DNA from: Bacillota bacterium
GTDB lineage: Bacteria > Bacillota > Clostridia > Oscillospirales > Ruminococcaceae
Direction of reading: 5' to 3'
DNA length: 16,412 nt
Assembly: GCA_023396215.1 (NCBI GenBank)
Contig: JAEWWW010000086.1
Location: 1-16,412 of the forward strand
The notes under the pieces are model-generated. The model made no database searches. It was not told the DNA's origin and worked only from the letters and a program-made list of their open reading frames with translations. Below, one piece after another: positions 1 through 6,856 of this stretch; within the stretch, counting starts at the first letter, position 1; each line of letters starts with the position of its first letter. The position numbers were made by a program, and so were the translations under genes.

Positions 1-20
1 GCAACGCTTGATGCAGGGAG

Positions 21-40
21 CGCCACGCCGCAGCGTGGCG
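21..40. repeat. Hairpin upstream of the replication origin
   Basis: A perfect 8-bp inverted repeat (CGCCACGC at 21-28, GCGTGGCG at 33-40) with a 4-nt loop lies immediately upstream of the origin stem-loop. It has no T-tract, so it is a poor intrinsic terminator. It may be an accessory origin structure or an end feature of the element. Its role is unknown. Confidence 0.55.
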
Positions 41-43
41 GCT

Positions 44-73
44 TGTTGGCTAGTTAGTATTACCTAGCCAACA
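44..73 (+). other. Circovirus-type rolling-circle replication origin (stem-loop with nonanucleotide)
   Basis: A perfect 10-bp stem (TGTTGGCTAG at 44-53, CTAGCCAACA at 64-73) encloses a 10-nt loop, 54-63, that contains TAGTATTAC at 55-63. This is the NANTATTAC nonanucleotide of CRESS-DNA virus origins; in those systems Rep nicks between the T and A of TATT/AC, which here is between 61 and 62. The stem-loop lies about 100 bases upstream of a gene for a CRESS-type Rep and next to repeated TGTCGCA motifs, the layout expected of a Rep-controlled origin. Stem, loop motif and neighbours are seen directly; activity is inferred. Confidence 0.88.
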
Positions 74-75
74 TC

Positions 76-150
76 TGTCGCAAACAGTGTCGCAACCGCA
101 TGAATACCCATTCTATCAGCCTGCGACAGCAAGTGTCGCAAGTGTCGCAA
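76..150 (+). repeat. Iterons TGTCGCA, five copies, probable Rep-binding sites
   Basis: The heptamer TGTCGCA occurs at 76-82, 88-94, 134-140 and 143-149, and in inverted orientation at 122-128. The direct copies are all followed by A. The last two form a tandem 9-bp repeat (AGTGTCGCA). Small repeats beside the nonanucleotide stem-loop are the usual recognition sites of CRESS Rep proteins, so these probably bind the adjacent Rep. Because they sit between the origin and the rep start, Rep binding could also repress its own promoter. Confidence 0.75.
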
Positions 151-175
151 AACCCGAAAGAGGGTGATTGTAATT

Positions 176-1174
176 TTGAAAGACACCCAGTCACGAAAGT
201 GGCAGATCACAATCAACAATCCTCTTGATAAGGAAATCACTCACGACATCATTAAAGAACAACTACAGAACATAACATCCTTAATTTATTACTGCCTTAG
301 TGATGAAATCGGCGGCAAGGAAAAGACGCACCATACCCATCTATATTTTGTGTGTTCGTCCGCTGTTCGCTTCTCTACCATTAAAAACAGATTCCCACAG
401 GCACATATTGAAGTGGCGAAAGGCACATCAAGCCAGAACAGGGACTATGTTTTTAAGGAGGGTAAATGGGAAAACGATAAAAAAGCAGGGACAAAAATCC
501 CGGATACACAAGAAGAATGGGGCGAACTGCCCGCCGAGCGTCAAGGCGCAAGAAACGATTTAGCCGATTTATACGATATGATTAAAAGCGGAATGACAAA
601 CTACGAAATTATGGAGGAAAGCCCGGAACATCTTTTAGTCATAGATAAAGTTGAACGAGTACGCCAAATCTTCAGAGAAGAACAGTTTAAAACAACCTTT
701 CGCCAGCTGGAAGTTACCTACATATGGGGAGATACCAACACAGGAAAAACCCGCAGCATTATGGAGCTCTACGGTTATGAGAATGTATTTCGAGTAACCA
801 GTTATCTATATGGCGGCTTTGACAGCTATAAAGGGCAGGATGTGGTTATTTTTGAAGAATTTCGTTCCAGCCTGAAAATCCAAGATATGCTGTGTTATCT
901 CGATGGATATCCAGTAGAGCTACCCTGTCGCTATATGAACAAAGTCGCTTGCTTTACCAAAATATTCATCATCTCGAACATTAACCTCACCGAGCAATAT
1001 CACAACATCTTTTTTGAGAATCGGGAAACTTGGAGAGCTTTTATAAGGAGAATCCAAAAAGTTAGAGTGTATACGGACATAAACAAATTTGAAGAATATG
1101 AAACAGAGGAATATCTCAAATCCAGATTTAGTTATACCAAGGTCGTGAGCGGCTATAACCCTTTCGAGGATTAG
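176..1174 (+). CDS. rep: CRESS-type replication initiator Rep (HUH endonuclease + SF3 helicase)
   Basis: The protein has the full architecture of Reps from circular Rep-encoding ssDNA viruses and related bacterial plasmids. Numbered from an in-frame GTG at 164, the nuclease half shows motif I WQITINNP (13-20), the metal-binding HTH of motif II (H57, H59) and motif III with Y95 and K98. The helicase half shows Walker A GDTNTGKT (189-196), Walker B VVIFEEF (227-233), motif C ending at N272 and an arginine-rich segment WRAFIRRI (290-297). I prefer the TTG at 176 as start: the GAGGGTGA at 160-167 is about 8 bases upstream of it but overlaps the GTG. It would nick the stem-loop at 44-73, stay attached through Y95 and unwind DNA for rolling-circle replication. 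No key residue is missing. Specific placement within plasmid or integrated CRESS groups cannot be decided by eye. Confidence 0.9.
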   Translation: MKDTQSRKWQITINNPLDKEITHDIIKEQLQNITSLIYYCLSDEIGGKEKTHHTHLYFVCSSAVRFSTIKNRFPQAHIEVAKGTSSQNRDYVFKEGKWENDKKAGTKIPDTQEEWGELPAERQGARNDLADLYDMIKSGMTNYEIMEESPEHLLVIDKVERVRQIFREEQFKTTFRQLEVTYIWGDTNTGKTRSIMELYGYENVFRVTSYLYGGFDSYKGQDVVIFEEFRSSLKIQDMLCYLDGYPVELPCRYMNKVACFTKIFIISNINLTEQYHNIFFENRETWRAFIRRIQKVRVYTDINKFEEYETEEYLKSRFSYTKVVSGYNPFED

Positions 1175-1188
1175 AAAGGTCGCTTGCT

Positions 1189-1377
1189 ATGGCAAAGAAG
1201 CCAAAGGATTATGGAACAGGTGTTCCAGTGTACATTATCCAATCATTAGCCCGCTGCTTGCTCCCTGATATCCTCGCCTTTTATGAGAGCGAGGAGGGGC
1301 AACAGGAGTTTTCCCGATGGAAAGCGGAGAGAGCGCAAGAAAACAAACCACAAAAAAGGAAAGGTGGTTCTTTATGA
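1189..1377 (+). CDS. Small hypothetical protein, mobile-element type
   Basis: A 62-residue protein begins at ATG 14 bases after the rep stop, with GAAAGGT as a ribosome binding site overlapping that stop region. It has a hydrophobic middle (VYIIQSLARCLLPDILAFY) and a lysine- and arginine-rich tail (about residues 44-59). It has no cysteine pair or obvious catalytic motif. Its end overlaps the next tiny ORF by ATGA, which suggests co-translation. Small proteins of this kind are common beside replication or transfer genes of Clostridia elements, but I do not recognise the family firmly. Function unknown; perhaps an accessory factor of the Rep module. Confidence 0.7.
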   Translation: MAKKPKDYGTGVPVYIIQSLARCLLPDILAFYESEEGQQEFSRWKAERAQENKPQKRKGGSL

Positions 1378-1463
1378 GTTTGTACGAAAAGTACCTTAAC
1401 CGCTGCCAGCGCCATGAGGATATGACCGTCACAGAAAGGGCTGCTATCATCTCAAGTATCTGA
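1374..1463 (+). CDS. Tiny ORF coupled to the preceding gene, possibly truncated
   Basis: A 29-codon ORF (starting MSLYEKYLNRCQ and ending AAIISSI) overlaps the upstream stop codon as ATGA. It is preceded by AAAGGTGG at about 1360-1367, a good ribosome binding site. The sequence looks like a genuine helical N-terminus, rich in charged residues, yet it ends abruptly 23 bases before a strong hairpin. It may be a small real peptide or the start of a longer gene cut off at the boundary of the element. No function can be assigned. Confidence 0.45.
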   Translation: MSLYEKYLNRCQRHEDMTVTERAAIISSI

Positions 1464-1486
1464 CTTAGTTCTAACCATAAATACGC

Positions 1487-1519
1487 AAAGAGGGATAGCA
1501 TAGGCTGCTATCCCTCTTT
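1487..1519. terminator. Bidirectional hairpin between converging transcription units
   Basis: A perfect 14-bp inverted repeat (AAAGAGGGATAGCA at 1487-1500, TGCTATCCCTCTTT at 1506-1519) with a 5-nt loop sits between the plus-strand rep module and the minus-strand surface-protein gene. The arms end in AAA/TTT, so each direction has only a short T run inside the stem. It is the only candidate terminator for both units. The flanking CGCAAAG (1484-1490) and CTTTGCG (1527-1533) can form an alternative pairing. Confidence 0.65.
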
Positions 1520-1558
1520 ACTCAGCCTTTGCGAAAACTGTCCGTTTTCATGGTTCAT
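1508..1558 (-). pseudogene. Possible remnant of a small mobile-element gene
   Basis: On the minus strand an ATG at 1558 opens 16 codons (MNHENGQFSQRLSKEG) that end inside the arm of the 1487-1519 hairpin, with GAGG about ten bases upstream of the ATG. The ENGQF stretch is reminiscent of the start of small transposon proteins such as TnpW, from memory only. The rest of such a protein is absent. It may equally be chance. Confidence 0.2.
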
Positions 1559-1578
1559 TTTCGCCGTGCCTCATTGAG

Positions 1579-4536
1579 CTATATTGCTTTCTTGTTTTTC
1601 GAGCGCAGCATATATACTGAAATAACTGCTAAAATCAGGGTAAGAACAGGCATCACCGACTGCCCATCAGACGAATGTGCCCCCGTGGACGGATTCTTAG
1701 GTGCTGTTGTCGACAAAACCGCAGGGGTGATTACATAATCCGAGCAATGTGTAATATCAAAGCTCAAGCGTCCGTTTTGTGCAGGAGCATTCAACCGGAT
1801 GGTCTCAAAGGAACCGGTGCGCTCGTTATAATAATACACATTCAGCTTCTGTCCGTTATATTTGGCAGGAACTGCCACGGAAATTGTGGCTTTTCCGGGA
1901 AGCTGTCCGTGATGGCTGAAATAAACATGAAGCAGTTCCGCACCGCCAGCCAGTCTGCTGAGCCGATCCTGATTGGGGGAGGTGTCGGAAATTTTTGTAT
2001 TCAGATAAATCAGACCGGGAATATTGGCGGTGATATCAGAGCCCTTAAAGCTCCACGAATAGCCGTCACCTTGTAAAATCAGCGTCGTACCGGGATTGCT
2101 GCGCAGGGTATCGAATGCGGCAGAGCCGATCAATGGTCTGCTGGAAACTGCAATATTTGCAACGCCGTTAGATGCGTTTCCGATAGCGGAGGCAATCTCA
2201 CCGGAGCTGGTATAGTCGCTTGCGGAGCCCCCGCTGGAGGAACCGCTATTGGGTGGTCTCACAGTACTGCTGATTTCGGCATCAGTAATAATGTAATCTG
2301 AGCAGTCGGGGCGTAGGAAGGTATACTCTGTTCCGTCAAAGGTGACCGCTTCCGGCTGCTTCACAAGCTGATTTCCGACCACCTTGTAAAGCTTTAGCTC
2401 TGTGGTGGGCGCGGCTTCGGTTTTGACAAGGTTTACCGTAGCAACACCCGGCAAAGCACCGCTGTGTGCGAAGGATACCGGCTGATAGGTTGCGTCTGCG
2501 GGAATGGTTTCAACTGCATTATCTGATGTGCCTTGCAACTTTGTACCAATCGTAGGGTTAAATACGGTAACCAAAATAGGTGCGGGGTTCGCATCAAAGC
2601 CCCATGAAGCAACCTTGGAGGCACTGCCGTCAGGGTTTACCCCGTCCATTGTTAAGGAAACATTTTCGCCGGCAAAGTTAGCGGCGGAAAGCTTTGTAAC
2701 CGCACCATTTTCAATCGGGACATTACCCAGATTCTCTTTGTCAATGATTAAGCTTAGCGCTGCTTCATTGACGATAATCCCGTTGCTCAACTCCAGCTTG
2801 CCATCATAGTAGGGGTAATATACAACGCTCGGTGTATTGGTAAATTGTTCGCCGACAAATTTCTTGGTTACATCGTCATAATGGTTAAGCGCAAAATTGT
2901 AAGCGATATTGGTATCATTTTGAATGTTTACATCATTTTCGATAAAATTGCTGGTGTGCAGTTTAAATGCATACGCATTGGGGTTGGAACCTGCTACGAT
3001 TTGAATTGCGGTTTCATTGTTTTTGAATGTGAAGCCGCCTGTGGACTGCCGCTGTCCGCTGACAGATTTTAGAATCAGGGCTGTATTATTGCCCTCAAAA
3101 TGGATTCCGCCAAACGCAAAGCTAAGTGCGCCCTTGGTATTGTCGAAGCCAACCTCAAAATTCTTGATGGTTACACCTTGTGTAATTGCGGCATAACCTG
3201 TGCCGGTGATGCCTGTACCTGCACCGTTTCCATCCAGCGTGAGATTCTCCAGTCTTGCAGCAGCACCATCTTCGCCCTGTTCCGGCACATTCGCCGTAAT
3301 GTTTACGCCGCCCTTGATTACGGTATTATTCCCGCCGCGCAGCGTTACCCGCTTGGACAGATGAATGGTATCATCCGCATCTGCAATTATGTTTCCACCC
3401 GGGAGCTGAAGAATGATTTGCCTTGCCGCAGTGGATTCTGTTGAAACATTTGCAATCGCTGTATTGACTGCATCGATTGTGCTATGGGGGATCGTTACGA
3501 TATCTTCTTCTGTCCTTGTAATATGGATGGTTTTGCTAAAGGTGTATTTAGTACCGTCAATTGTGGTTGCCAATGTGATGGTGCTGGTTTCTACATTATC
3601 AGCAGAGCCGGTATGAAGCCGGTTAATATCAAATTTGTGCACTCCGTCTTCAAACGTATATGTGAACGCACTACCCGTTTGGCTCTCTATAATAAACGCT
3701 GTAGATAGTGTTGCTTCCACATCAATGCCGGGCTGCTCATATAATGTCAGCGTTGAGCGATCAAGAAAGTTCTGGCTATTGATATTATCCTCTGTTGCGA
3801 AGTTCTTTTTGTTTCCACCCTGTGCAATCTGTGTCAGACTGTACGAGGTCGGAACCCCGGAAGCGTCAATGGTAATGGGAGTTCCGGTCGGCGTATGCGT
3901 AACCGTTCCACCAATTTTATCAAATACGACAATTCTAAATTCGGAGGAGCCTTTGTTTCCAAATACCCCCAGATTGCCCGTTACCTCAAAATCTGACTGA
4001 GGGTCGCCGATGATTACAGGTTTGTCCACGCTGTCTCTAATCTGAAAATCGGTGGCAACATCGGTGACCTGATAACTGCTCCCCTCTATTTTTGTAAGAA
4101 ATCCATCCGAATCAATCACATGATAACTATAGGTCAGCGGGGCTACACCTTCGACAGTAAGCTTCATGGTGGCAGTTTTTTCGCCATCGGTATAGGTGAT
4201 GGTTGCATCGCTGTTGGCAAGGGGTTTAAGCAAAAATTCTTTGTAGAAGCCTTCACTTTGAGGATTTTTAGGAATAACTTGCACGATGTTGTCCGGTGTC
4301 ACAGTAAGGTGATTTTCCGGGTGAAAGGCAACCGCATCTCCCCCTTCCGAAGGTCTGATTGTAAAAAACGTCTCCTGCTCGAGAGTATATTCTCCATCCT
4401 CTACAATTTCCCAATCGTCGGATGTTTTCGCATAAAAGGAATGCTCATCGCCTCCCTCTGCGATGACCGGAGCGGAATTTCCCAAGATCATGGTTACTGC
4501 AAGGATAAGCGCGGCGAGTCTCTTTGCAAATCTCAT
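1579..4536 (-). CDS. Secreted, sortase-anchored surface protein with probable beta-helix
   Basis: This 985-residue protein carries a signal peptide (basic start, hydrophobic 7-18, probable cleavage after PVIA at about 26). It ends with a wall-sorting signal: NPSTG at 948-952, a hydrophobic segment 961-977 and a basic tail RSKNKK. NPSTG fits the (N/S/P)PxTG motifs used by Clostridia sortases. Residues about 370-545 have repeated short beta-strand and N/G-turn patterns typical of a right-handed beta-helix. Two related modules follow, about 689-753 and 873-937, each running from FxHxGxLPGxAT to CSDYxIT, with a G/S-rich linker near 764-773. The start follows the sensor-protease stop by five bases, with AGAGG inside that gene as ribosome binding site. 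It is thus the last gene of the blaI-M56 operon and the likely regulated output. It could bind a surface, glycan or host ligand; no catalytic residues are evident. Confidence 0.8.
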   Translation of the reverse strand: MRFAKRLAALILAVTMILGNSAPVIAEGGDEHSFYAKTSDDWEIVEDGEYTLEQETFFTIRPSEGGDAVAFHPENHLTVTPDNIVQVIPKNPQSEGFYKEFLLKPLANSDATITYTDGEKTATMKLTVEGVAPLTYSYHVIDSDGFLTKIEGSSYQVTDVATDFQIRDSVDKPVIIGDPQSDFEVTGNLGVFGNKGSSEFRIVVFDKIGGTVTHTPTGTPITIDASGVPTSYSLTQIAQGGNKKNFATEDNINSQNFLDRSTLTLYEQPGIDVEATLSTAFIIESQTGSAFTYTFEDGVHKFDINRLHTGSADNVETSTITLATTIDGTKYTFSKTIHITRTEEDIVTIPHSTIDAVNTAIANVSTESTAARQIILQLPGGNIIADADDTIHLSKRVTLRGGNNTVIKGGVNITANVPEQGEDGAAARLENLTLDGNGAGTGITGTGYAAITQGVTIKNFEVGFDNTKGALSFAFGGIHFEGNNTALILKSVSGQRQSTGGFTFKNNETAIQIVAGSNPNAYAFKLHTSNFIENDVNIQNDTNIAYNFALNHYDDVTKKFVGEQFTNTPSVVYYPYYDGKLELSNGIIVNEAALSLIIDKENLGNVPIENGAVTKLSAANFAGENVSLTMDGVNPDGSASKVASWGFDANPAPILVTVFNPTIGTKLQGTSDNAVETIPADATYQPVSFAHSGALPGVATVNLVKTEAAPTTELKLYKVVGNQLVKQPEAVTFDGTEYTFLRPDCSDYIITDAEISSTVRPPNSGSSSGGSASDYTSSGEIASAIGNASNGVANIAVSSRPLIGSAAFDTLRSNPGTTLILQGDGYSWSFKGSDITANIPGLIYLNTKISDTSPNQDRLSRLAGGAELLHVYFSHHGQLPGKATISVAVPAKYNGQKLNVYYYNERTGSFETIRLNAPAQNGRLSFDITHCSDYVITPAVLSTTAPKNPSTGAHSSDGQSVMPVLTLILAVISVYMLRSKNKKAI

Positions 4537-4541
4537 GTTGT

Positions 4542-6329
4542 CTAACCTCTATCCTTCTTTAATTTGTACTGCACTGTTTTGTCTAAAATCATGTTCAGCG
4601 GGTCTTTATAAATCTGTGCGGTCACGGTTGCAAATCCCGCTTCTTCCGTCACCATCACAACACTCGACCTTGCCTGCATTCTCCTTTCCGAATCATAGAT
4701 ATATCTGTCTTTTGCGGCATCGTACATGGATTCATCAAAGGTATAAGAAAAATTCTCAATACCAAAATATCGCTTTGCAGAATAAGCAAGCCATTCCGGC
4801 TTGATGTAGGCATCCTTCGGCGAAAGCTCGCCAGATTTGGTTCTGTCCAGATATTCCTCGTTAATACAAAATGCTGCAATCATGGAACGAGGAATATCGT
4901 GTAAGCTCATGTCTCCGGGATATATGTCAAAGCTATGCAGGTTTTCAATTAGCTGCACAGGCTCGGTTTTCTCCACAAGCATGTGGTTATCAAACCATTG
5001 CTGTGGTTGAAGTGTACGCAGTACCGGGCTGCCATCCAGTGCAGTACGCTCAAATACGGCAACCAACTTGTTATCCCCTGCGGCAAGCACGGAATTTTCA
5101 CTGCCGGAGCTTACGTTTAGGTACACATATGCCAACTGCTCGCTTTGCATATAGGCAGTGCAAGATTTAACAGTCAGCCGCGATTGTGTCACCCAACTAT
5201 AAAAGGGGAGATAATATGGCTCGTTGGTTTGAGACAACTCCGCAAGCATGGAGATATCGCTATTGCTCAGCGCCAAGGTCAGTTGCAGGGCACTGCTATG
5301 AACATCCGCAGTGGCTTGGGGGCTTGCGGGCTCTGAGTGTGGGATATATTCATTTAGCTTGATTATAGGATTTGTCGCGGTGACAATCCCTATCAGAAAC
5401 ACAAATCCGATCAAAAAAGTAATCTGCATCCGTGTCAAGCGCTTGTATTTCGCCACGCCTTTAATACGGCTTTCCAGATGTGTCTCGCTGAAAGCAAGCT
5501 TAACCGGAATGCTCACATGCTGGGATGATGCTAAATCAATCAGTGATTGCGCATACCCCTTTTTATGTTGCTCTCCCAACACAAACAGAGCCCGTTCATC
5601 GCAGGAGGCTTCAATATCTTTTGCACATAGCCTATAACACAGCCAAACGATCGGGTTAAACCAGTGGATCATACATGCAAGCGTTGTAATAAAGCGTGTG
5701 ATATGATCCCCCCGCCTGATATGGATTAGCTCATGGGTAAGAATATGCATCAACTGCTTTTCCTTGCCTAAATCCATTCGCGAGGGCAATATAATCCTTG
5801 GACGCAGTATTCCCATCACAACAGGCGTATCAAATACCTGTGACTGATAAACCCGTATATCTTGCTTTGATGTCCCCGTGGCTTTTTGACAATCCGGTAG
5901 TATGTTTCCAAGTTGCACGGGAACTGCCTGTTTCATCCGAAAATCGGTGAGCGCGTATGCTGCCAAGCTGAATAGAAGCAGCATTATTGTGACGGTAATC
6001 CAAATCGTTGCAATCAATCTGGTGTTCTCTGCATTCCAGAAGCCCGGAGAAATTAGCTGTGTTCCCTGCGTCAGCTCTGTGTAATCCATCATCACGGTGT
6101 ATGTAGCGGGTTGCGCCTTTTCAGACAACGGCGCCAGCATATTGAAAAGGCTCCACTGAAATGCCGGTGATACGGGAATATACAGCCGGAAAAAAACCAC
6201 GCTCCACAGTAGGTAGCAAAAGACCGGCGGCACATATTTTGAAAACAGCAACCGGATGATTAGCAACACGCCTGCAACCACTGTAGCGGTAATGCTCATA
6301 TTGATTACGGTGAGAAAAAGCTGTGTCAT
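4542..6329 (-). CDS. M56-family (BlaR1/MecR1-like) membrane sensor metallopeptidase
   Basis: The 595-residue protein has hydrophobic segments near 5-29, 33-52, 104-127 and 302-319. Between the third and fourth lies the zinc-protease core: HELIH at 199-203 and EASCDE at 240-245, matching the HExxH and ExxCD motifs of M56. Family members span the membrane, sense an extracellular signal, self-cleave and trigger loss of a BlaI-type repressor. The C-terminal outer part (about 330-595) lacks the serine SxxK and KTG motifs of the penicillin-binding sensor of BlaR1/MecR1, so the signal is probably not a beta-lactam. It lies 12 bases after the repressor gene with GGGAG as ribosome binding site, and five bases before the surface-protein gene, implying one transcript. 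The family call is secure; the ligand is unknown. Confidence 0.87.
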   Translation of the reverse strand: MTQLFLTVINMSITATVVAGVLLIIRLLFSKYVPPVFCYLLWSVVFFRLYIPVSPAFQWSLFNMLAPLSEKAQPATYTVMMDYTELTQGTQLISPGFWNAENTRLIATIWITVTIMLLLFSLAAYALTDFRMKQAVPVQLGNILPDCQKATGTSKQDIRVYQSQVFDTPVVMGILRPRIILPSRMDLGKEKQLMHILTHELIHIRRGDHITRFITTLACMIHWFNPIVWLCYRLCAKDIEASCDERALFVLGEQHKKGYAQSLIDLASSQHVSIPVKLAFSETHLESRIKGVAKYKRLTRMQITFLIGFVFLIGIVTATNPIIKLNEYIPHSEPASPQATADVHSSALQLTLALSNSDISMLAELSQTNEPYYLPFYSWVTQSRLTVKSCTAYMQSEQLAYVYLNVSSGSENSVLAAGDNKLVAVFERTALDGSPVLRTLQPQQWFDNHMLVEKTEPVQLIENLHSFDIYPGDMSLHDIPRSMIAAFCINEEYLDRTKSGELSPKDAYIKPEWLAYSAKRYFGIENFSYTFDESMYDAAKDRYIYDSERRMQARSSVVMVTEEAGFATVTAQIYKDPLNMILDKTVQYKLKKDRG

Positions 6330-6341
6330 CTGCGTTCTCCC

Positions 6342-6704
6342 TTATTCCTCCAGCTCATTCACGATGCTTTGGAGCTTGTCCAGCTTTTCTTCGGATATAT
6401 CCTGTCGCTTGATGAATGCCGAAAGAAACATCTTGAGCGAGCCTTGATACATTTTGTTGAGCAAATCCTGCGCCTGCGCTTGCTCTGCATCCTCCCGGCT
6501 GACCAGTGATGTAATCATCATCGGTGCGTCCTCTGTACGGGATAAAATACCCCTGTCACACAGCCGCTTGATAACGGTATAGGTCGTGTTCTTTTTCCAG
6601 TCTAAGTTTTTGGCGGCAAATGCCGCGACACTAGCTGCGCTGACCGGCTCGTTTTCCCACACATAATCCATAATTGGAATCTCCGCATCGTTTATTTTAT
6701 GCAC
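6342..6704 (-). CDS. BlaI/MecI/CopY-family transcriptional repressor
   Basis: A 120-residue protein of typical BlaI size. The N-terminal winged helix contains the family hallmarks: an acidic start (IPIMDYVWENEPVSAASVAAF), then KNTTYTVIKRLCDRGILSR at about 38-56, which corresponds to the recognition helix and wing. The C-terminal half (about 70-120) is the helical dimerisation part, in which BlaI/MecI proteins are cut when the partner protease is activated. The start is GTG at 6704, preceded by AAAGGGTGAT. It heads the operon with the M56 sensor and surface protein, and a dyad over its own promoter suggests autoregulation of all three genes. Confidence 0.9.
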   Translation of the reverse strand: MHKINDAEIPIMDYVWENEPVSAASVAAFAAKNLDWKKNTTYTVIKRLCDRGILSRTEDAPMMITSLVSREDAEQAQAQDLLNKMYQGSLKMFLSAFIKRQDISEEKLDKLQSIVNELEE

Positions 6705-6731
6705 ACTTTATCACCCTTTCCAACAAAAAGG

Positions 6732-6771
6732 TTCTAACGCTGTAGAATGATTAGATTCTACAGCATTAGAA
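6732..6771. promoter_or_regulatory. Probable BlaI operator dyad
   Basis: GCTGTAGAAT (6739-6748) and ATTCTACAGC (6755-6764) form a perfect 10-bp dyad with a 6-nt centre. The symmetry continues outward with TTCTAA (6732-6737) and TTAGAA (6766-6771), one mismatch separating the blocks, so 16 of 17 pairs match. It contains the TGTA/TACA elements typical of BlaI/MecI operators and covers the -10 element of the operon promoter. Binding would block transcription of all three genes. Sequence symmetry is observed; the binding protein is inferred from position. Confidence 0.78.
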
Positions 6772-6783
6772 TTAAAATGTCAA
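6755..6783 (-). promoter_or_regulatory. Promoter of the blaI-M56-surface protein operon
   Basis: Reading the minus strand, TTGACA (6778-6783) is followed by a 17-bp spacer and TAGAAT (6755-6760), a near-consensus sigma-A promoter. Transcription should begin near 6748, about 45 bases before the GTG start. The dyad at 6732-6771 overlaps the -10 and start site, consistent with tight repression. Confidence 0.8.
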
Positions 6784-6812
6784 CTTACTCCATAAAGTTA
6801 TGCACAAAAATG

Positions 6813-6856
6813 ACAAACCCGAACCCACTGCCGATTAGGCGAAGTTGGTTCGGATT
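6813..6856. repeat. 44-nt palindromic repeat, copy 1
   Basis: This 44-nt stretch is repeated in the same orientation at 7747-7790 with 40 of 44 positions identical. Its ends pair (AACCCGAACC at 6816-6825 with GGTTCGGATT at 6847-6856, one G-T position), giving a hairpin with a 21-nt apical part. On the minus strand it is followed by GTTTGTCATTTTT, so it might act as a weak terminator. It could also be a dispersed intergenic repeat or the scar of an insertion. Confidence 0.75.

Noticed and set aside
4542..6329. Beta-lactam resistance sensor (mecR1/blaR1) proper
   Set aside because: The protease core fits, but the penicillin-binding sensor motifs are missing and no beta-lactamase or PBP2a gene is adjacent.
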